From an uncultured Flavobacteriaceae bacterium (GTDB lineage Bacteria; Bacteroidota; Bacteroidia; Flavobacteriales; Flavobacteriaceae), in assembly GCA_943789365.1 (NCBI GenBank), contig CALSTV010000001.1, positions 124,001 through 188,000 on the forward strand: a stretch of 64,000 bases of DNA, in the 5' to 3' direction. This document shows positions 59,970 to 64,000 of this stretch, piece by piece (within the stretch, counting starts at the first letter, position 1; each line of letters starts with the position of its first letter). The position numbers were made by a program, and so were the translations under genes. The notes under the pieces are model-generated. The model was not told the DNA's origin. It was given only the letters and a program-made list of their open reading frames with translations, and searched no databases.

Positions 59970-61502
59970 TTAGTTGCTATCCCCTTGAATTACAGCCCAC
60001 TCAGGAAAATCTAAAGGCCCGATATCGAACACATAAGGCAGCCAAAAAACACTTACAATTACGATTAAAATAATGGCTATTAGATTGAGTACACTCCCTA
60101 TTTTTATCATTTCTAAGATACTCACTTTCCCAGTAGCAAATACTAAGGCATTTGGGGCGGTTGCCACGGGTAACATAAACGCCATAGAAGCAGCAAAAGT
60201 TACGGGCATCATCAACAGTAATGGATGTATCTTTATAGCAGATGATACAGTTGCTATTATTGGCAACATAATTTCTGTAGTCGCGGTATTTGAAGTAAAC
60301 TCTGTTAAAACAGTAATAGTCCCTACGGCCAATGCCGTGAGTTTATATGCAGACACGCCTTGCAAACCAAGCAATTGATTACCTACAAAAACAGAAAGGC
60401 CTGAACTTACAAATGCCTTAGCAATGGCAAAACCTCCCCCCAATAAAAAAACGACATGCCAAGGAATTTGCTTTGTTACCTTCCATGATACTAATGCTTT
60501 CCCTTTTTTTGATGAAGGAATTAGAAACAGCAAAAATGCGATAAATATAGCTACAGTTCCATCATTAATATAATTTGGCTTGGCGAATAAATTACTCCAA
60601 CCAGGAATGACAAAATCACCAATAGTAAGTTCTTTTCGAAACAACCACAGAAACACCATCAATGCAAATACAAACAACACACGTTTTTGTTCTGATGTGG
60701 TTTTACCTAACTTGAAATACTCTTTTTTAAAATAGTCTTTAGACAGTGCATCTGCATTAATATTACGAGGTTTTCCTTTTAGATATAAAAACACAGCACC
60801 ACACAACAACATACATACCGACACTGGAAATGCGGCAAACAACCATTCTCCAAATGAAATTTCTGGAAACTCTGGGTACAGTATTCCTGATATACGCAAA
60901 AACGATAAGTTTGGCGGTGTCCCAACAAAAGTTGCCACCCCTCCAATGGAACAAGCATAGGCAATACTTAAGATCAAACTAGTAGTATACTTTTTCATTG
61001 CCTTCTTTCCGAAATTTTCATTCAAAACATTTGATATTGACAATACTATTGGAATCATCATCATGGCTGAGGCTGTATTGGAAATCCACATCGACAAAAA
61101 CGAAGCACAAAGCATACAACCAAATAACACCTGAAAAAAACTAGTTCCAACTTTTGACAATATTTTTAAAGCCATACGCTTGTGAAGGTTCCATTTCTGG
61201 ATAGAAAGTGCCATTATAAATCCTCCAATAAAGAGAAATATAATATAGTTGATATAGGCCTCGGAAACTTCTTTTCCGGACAAAACTCCAAAAACTGGGA
61301 ATAAAACAACGGGCAATAAAGAGGTTATTCCAATGGGAATGGCTTCTGTTAACCACCAAAAGGCTATTAGTACCGTAATGCCAACGGTGGCTACCATTTC
61401 AAATTCATTCTCTATATCTACAAACACCAACACCCCAATAAACAAAAGAACACCTATCAGAACTAAATTATAGTTTACGCTTTTCTCTTTACTTAAATTC
61501 AT
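59970..61502 (-). CDS. SLC13/DASS-family sodium-coupled anion transporter
   Basis: A 510-residue protein with about 11-12 membrane helices. Both DASS motifs are present: SNTASAMMMIPIVLSI in the N-terminal half and TEFTSNTATTEIMLPI with SMAFMLPVATAPNALVFATG in the C-terminal half. It takes up dicarboxylates or sulfate with sodium. Marine flavobacteria depend on sodium coupling, which fits. It lies between parC and the dioxygenase gene on the same strand. Substrate not evident. Confidence 0.93.
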   Translation of the reverse strand: MNLSKEKSVNYNLVLIGVLLFIGVLVFVDIENEFEMVATVGITVLIAFWWLTEAIPIGITSLLPVVLFPVFGVLSGKEVSEAYINYIIFLFIGGFIMALSIQKWNLHKRMALKILSKVGTSFFQVLFGCMLCASFLSMWISNTASAMMMIPIVLSISNVLNENFGKKAMKKYTTSLILSIAYACSIGGVATFVGTPPNLSFLRISGILYPEFPEISFGEWLFAAFPVSVCMLLCGAVFLYLKGKPRNINADALSKDYFKKEYFKLGKTTSEQKRVLFVFALMVFLWLFRKELTIGDFVIPGWSNLFAKPNYINDGTVAIFIAFLLFLIPSSKKGKALVSWKVTKQIPWHVVFLLGGGFAIAKAFVSSGLSVFVGNQLLGLQGVSAYKLTALAVGTITVLTEFTSNTATTEIMLPIIATVSSAIKIHPLLLMMPVTFAASMAFMLPVATAPNALVFATGKVSILEMIKIGSVLNLIAIILIVIVSVFWLPYVFDIGPLDFPEWAVIQGDSN

Positions 61503-61599
61503 ATCATTTCAAATAAAATCATTCCCAGAAGAACACACATGCTTGTCTTCTAAAAAAATACAATTAATAAAAATGGAGGGATCGTAGCAAATATAACAA

Positions 61600-61643
61600 T
61601 TTCAAACAAGCCGATACTCGTGTTGAAGCAAATTTGTTTGAAA
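61600..61643 (-). terminator. Inverted repeat after the dioxygenase gene
   Basis: TTTCAAACAA (61600-61609) is exactly complementary to TTGTTTGAAA (61634-61643), 10 bp with a 24-nt spacer, beginning 10 nt after the dioxygenase stop codon. It could be a transcript-end hairpin or an operator for the transporter gene. No long T run follows. Confidence 0.4.
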
Positions 61644-61652
61644 CGCATTACT

Positions 61653-62618
61653 TTAGTCAGCCTCAAACGCTCTGAAGTTGTGCTTTAATGTAGGTCTTTG
61701 CTTTATTTCATGATATGCAATGGCGTCTTTGGCGTAATAATGAAAAACCATACTTTTGCGAGTCGCACCTTCTTTTACAATTTTTTCACCACCATGTACT
61801 AGGTTTGCATGCCATATCAAAACATCTCCTTTCTTAGCTAAAAAGTGTGTTTTTTTATAACCATTCGCATCCAACAATTCTTGAATCTTATTCAAATACG
61901 CGTCATACCCTTTGTTTCCAAGTTTATATTTTGTTCCTTCATTCCCAAAGTCATGGTTCATGATATAAGGCAATTTATGCGATCCTTTATAATAGTACAG
62001 TGGGCCATTTTCCATAGTCATATCCTCAAGTGCCACCCAAATAGCAATTAGGTTTCCTTTGGGAAAGGTAGTCATTGAAATGGAATCAGAATGTGCACCT
62101 TGTTGGCTACCGGTAATAAAATTAATACTCTGGAATAATTCTATCTTTTTAGCTAACAACAGTTCTAAAACACTTACAATCTTTTTATGAGCACCAATTT
62201 TAAATAAGTTTTTAGATTTGTGAATGGCAAACATAATTTTGTTTCCGTTCTCAAACTTCACATCTCCGTTTTGCAACATTTGCTCCACTTCCTTGTTGTA
62301 TTCTTCGACTTGAGCGGGGCTAAAATATTCTTTCAACACCACAAATCCATTTTCCGACCAAGACAACATTTCTTGCTTTGTTTTCTCGTCTAATTCCTGA
62401 AACTCTTTTTGTTTGGGTAATTCGTTTCTCGAATTGAGCAAATCGTGTTTGTTCTTTTGTGCAGGAATCCCTTCAAAATCTAATGCACAAACAGAAGAGT
62501 AATAACGCTTTAAAAGTCCATATTGCTTGTACTTAGCTAGATTGTGTACTAACTTTTTACGTTGAAAAAAATTGTAGAGTTGATAGCATATTTTATACTT
62601 TTCAATAAGGTTTTTCAT
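61653..62618 (-). CDS. Phytanoyl-CoA dioxygenase (PhyH)-family protein
   Basis: A 321-residue Fe(II)/2-oxoglutarate oxygenase. The metal ligands are His and Asp in GAHSDSISM and the later His in NLVHGGEKIV, with Arg in GATRKSMVF for 2-oxoglutarate. The middle segment ENGPLYYYKGSHKLPY is typical of the PhyH family. Substrates of this family in bacteria include lipids and small natural products. It follows parE by 3 bp, an odd position for such a gene. A basic, helical N-terminus of 80 residues is unassigned. Confidence 0.87.
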   Translation of the reverse strand: MKNLIEKYKICYQLYNFFQRKKLVHNLAKYKQYGLLKRYYSSVCALDFEGIPAQKNKHDLLNSRNELPKQKEFQELDEKTKQEMLSWSENGFVVLKEYFSPAQVEEYNKEVEQMLQNGDVKFENGNKIMFAIHKSKNLFKIGAHKKIVSVLELLLAKKIELFQSINFITGSQQGAHSDSISMTTFPKGNLIAIWVALEDMTMENGPLYYYKGSHKLPYIMNHDFGNEGTKYKLGNKGYDAYLNKIQELLDANGYKKTHFLAKKGDVLIWHANLVHGGEKIVKEGATRKSMVFHYYAKDAIAYHEIKQRPTLKHNFRAFEAD

Positions 62619-62621
62619 CTA

Positions 62622-64000
62622 TCATTCTTCAATTAGGTCCAATTCAACTTTTAAGTTTTCTATGATAAACTTCTGTCTGTCTGGTGTATTTTTCCCCATA
62701 TAGAATTCCAAGAGCTTATCTATCGACATCTCTTTATCCAACATCACAGGGTCTAAACGGATATTTTCACCAATAAAATGAACAAATTCATTAGGTGATA
62801 TTTCTCCCAGTCCTTTAAATCGAGTAATCTCGGGTTTACCCGTTAATTTTTCTATCGCCTGTTTTTTCTCATCTTCTGAATAACAGTAGATGGTTTCCTT
62901 TTTGTTTCGCACTCTAAACAAAGGCGTCTCCAAAATAAACAAATGACCTTCCTTTATTACTTCTGGGAAAAACTGCAAGAAAAACGTAATCAACAGCAAG
63001 CGAATATGCATCCCATCTACATCGGCATCGGTTGCAATCACAATATTGTTATATCTTAGATTTTCAAGACTCTCTTCAATATTCAAAGCAGCTTGTAGAA
63101 GGTTAAATTCTTCGTTTTCGTAGACTACTTTCTTACTCATTCCATACGAATTTAAAGGTTTTCCCTTTAAACTAAATACAGCTTGGGTATTTACATTTCT
63201 CGATTTGGTAATAGAACCACTAGCCGAATCTCCCTCGGTTATAAACAAGGTAGTGTCCAAGCGGTTGTCTTTTTTTAGATCCCCTAGATGTACACGGCAA
63301 TCTCTTAATTTCTTATTATGTAGATTCGCTTTTTTTGCACGTTCTCTTGCCAATTTACGAACCCCAGAAAGTTCTTTACGCTCCCGTTCTGCTTGTAATA
63401 TTTTCCGTTGAATTTGCTCGGCAGATTCTGGATTTTTATGCAAATAATTATCTAATTGCCTTTTTACAAAATCGTTGATAAAGGTACGCACCGTTGGCAA
63501 ACCGCCTCCCATTTCGGTAGAACCCAATTTTGTTTTGGTCTGACTTTCAAAAACAGGTTCCATCACTTTGATACTGATGGCGCCTACAATAGATTTTCGA
63601 ACATCTGATGCTTCAAAATTCTTCCCAAAAAACTCACGAATGGTTTTTACCAGTGCTTCCCGAAACGCTACTTGATGCGTTCCTCCCTGCGTGGTGTGTT
63701 GTCCGTTTACAAAAGAATGGTACTCTTCACTGTATTGGGTTTTGCTATGTGTCATAGCCAATTCAATATCATCCTCTTTTAAATGAATGATTGGATAGGC
63801 TTTGTCTTCATAATTGATATTTTCTTCTAATAAATCTTTCAATCCATTTTCAGAAAAATATTTTTCTCCGTTAAATACAATCGTCAATCCCGTGTTTAGG
63901 TACACGTAATTTTTGATCATTTTAATCACATACTCATTGCGAAATTTATAATTGGCAAAAATACTAGGGTCTGGTGTAAAAGAGACGCGAGTTCCTTTTC
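62622..64000 (-). CDS. parE: DNA topoisomerase IV subunit B (5' end beyond window)
   Basis: The reading frame is open through the right edge; the coding sequence from 63930 to 64000 continues in frame with [14 protein letters not shown], so the gene starts outside the window and the GHKL ATPase domain is mostly missing here. What is seen is the transducer (QGGTHQVAF) and the TOPRIM domain with EGDSASG and the metal ligands in [12 protein letters not shown], followed by [11 protein letters not shown]. It forms topoisomerase IV with ParC. It overlaps none, and precedes the PhyH gene by 3 bp. Confidence 0.95.
   Translation of the reverse strand, partial: KGTRVSFTPDPSIFANYKFRNEYVIKMIKNYVYLNTGLTIVFNGEKYFSENGLKDLLEENINYEDKAYPIIHLKEDDIELAMTHSKTQYSEEYHSFVNGQHTTQGGTHQVAFREALVKTIREFFGKNFEASDVRKSIVGAISIKVMEPVFESQTKTKLGSTEMGGGLPTVRTFINDFVKRQLDNYLHKNPESAEQIQRKILQAERERKELSGVRKLARERAKKANLHNKKLRDCRVHLGDLKKDNRLDTTLFITEGDSASGSITKSRNVNTQAVFSLKGKPLNSYGMSKKVVYENEEFNLLQAALNIEESLENLRYNNIVIATDADVDGMHIRLLLITFFLQFFPEVIKEGHLFILETPLFRVRNKKETIYCYSEDEKKQAIEKLTGKPEITRFKGLGEISPNEFVHFIGENIRLDPVMLDKEMSIDKLLEFYMGKNTPDRQKFIIENLKVELDLIEE

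Noticed and set aside
63927-63929. GTG start that would make a complete 435-residue ParE
   Set aside because: The frame stays open to the right edge with ParE-like sequence ([14 protein letters not shown]), so the gene is cut by the window rather than short.
1-64000. CRISPR array, prophage, intact insertion sequence, toxin-antitoxin or known defence genes
   Set aside because: No regular spacer arrays, transposase motifs, integrase, phage structural genes or restriction/defence families were seen on either strand.

Overview
The window is chromosomal DNA from a marine-type member of the Flavobacteriaceae (Bacteroidota). The evidence is AT-rich composition, weak Shine-Dalgarno signals, repeated flavobacterial promoter boxes (TTG, about 19 nt, then TAnnTTTG), type IX secretion C-terminal signals, a PID-CTERM-like sorting tail, the 'Lacal_2735' small-protein family, and typical Flavobacteriia gene neighbourhoods. 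I cannot name the species. I see no tRNA, rRNA, CRISPR array, prophage or intact insertion sequence; this is mostly core genome with a few accessory pieces.

Layout. 1-2.9 kb: ATPase (cut by the edge) and permease of an MCE/Mla-type lipid transporter, then a 2-oxo-acid dehydrogenase E2. 3.0-6.6 kb: a divergent SDR plus small protein versus TetR regulator, ABC1 kinase and flavin reductase, with a perfect inverted repeat between them. 6.6-7.0 kb: a decayed end of a type IX-secreted protein. 7.0-16.8 kb: a heme supercluster, hemA-C-D-B-L-E-F leftward and an AraC-type regulator with hemH rightward. 16.8-27.7 kb: two small secreted proteins, a DciA-like gene with recF, a TPR protein, ribH, mutL, two rhomboids, an EEP hydrolase, a flavin reductase of the geranylgeranyl-reductase type, rluF and a membrane protein. 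27.7-31.2 kb: a sigma-54 activator without a DNA-binding domain and a NatAB-like ABC exporter. 31.4-37.3 kb: a MarR-fadN-fadA-fadE beta-oxidation operon. 37.4-39.7 kb: a Cys-rich small protein, glycosyltransferase, ECF sigma factor and PID-CTERM-like peptide. 39.7-42.1 kb: rny, a probable 6S RNA, zapA and a coiled-coil protein. 42.4-48.2 kb: stress protein, eRF1-like protein, M23 peptidase and TonB receptor. 48.2-57.2 kb: bcp, nth, a sigma/anti-sigma/barrel module, acetyltransferase, esterase, phospholipase D lipoprotein, DUF4421 barrel and a T9SS cargo. 57.3-64 kb: topoisomerase IV genes parC and parE (cut by the edge), separated by a dicarboxylate transporter and a PhyH-family dioxygenase.

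How they work together. The heme block carries every step from glutamyl-tRNA to heme except protoporphyrinogen oxidase, and the regulator gene sits exactly at the divergence point, where three copies of an 18-nt repeat lie. The fad operon is a self-contained fatty-acid degradation unit of Bacillus fadN-fadA-fadE type. Several enzymes have altered catalytic motifs (E2 Asp to Asn, SDR Tyr to Ile, MutL endonuclease motif, endonuclease III without its iron-sulfur cysteines, sigma-54 activator without its DNA-binding domain). I cannot tell without alignments which are family-wide and which are specific to this genome. No single large novel defence or mobile system is visible. The least explained structures are the 126-bp nested inverted repeat around the PID-CTERM gene promoter, the hemA/AraC repeats, and the RNA between zapA and rny.
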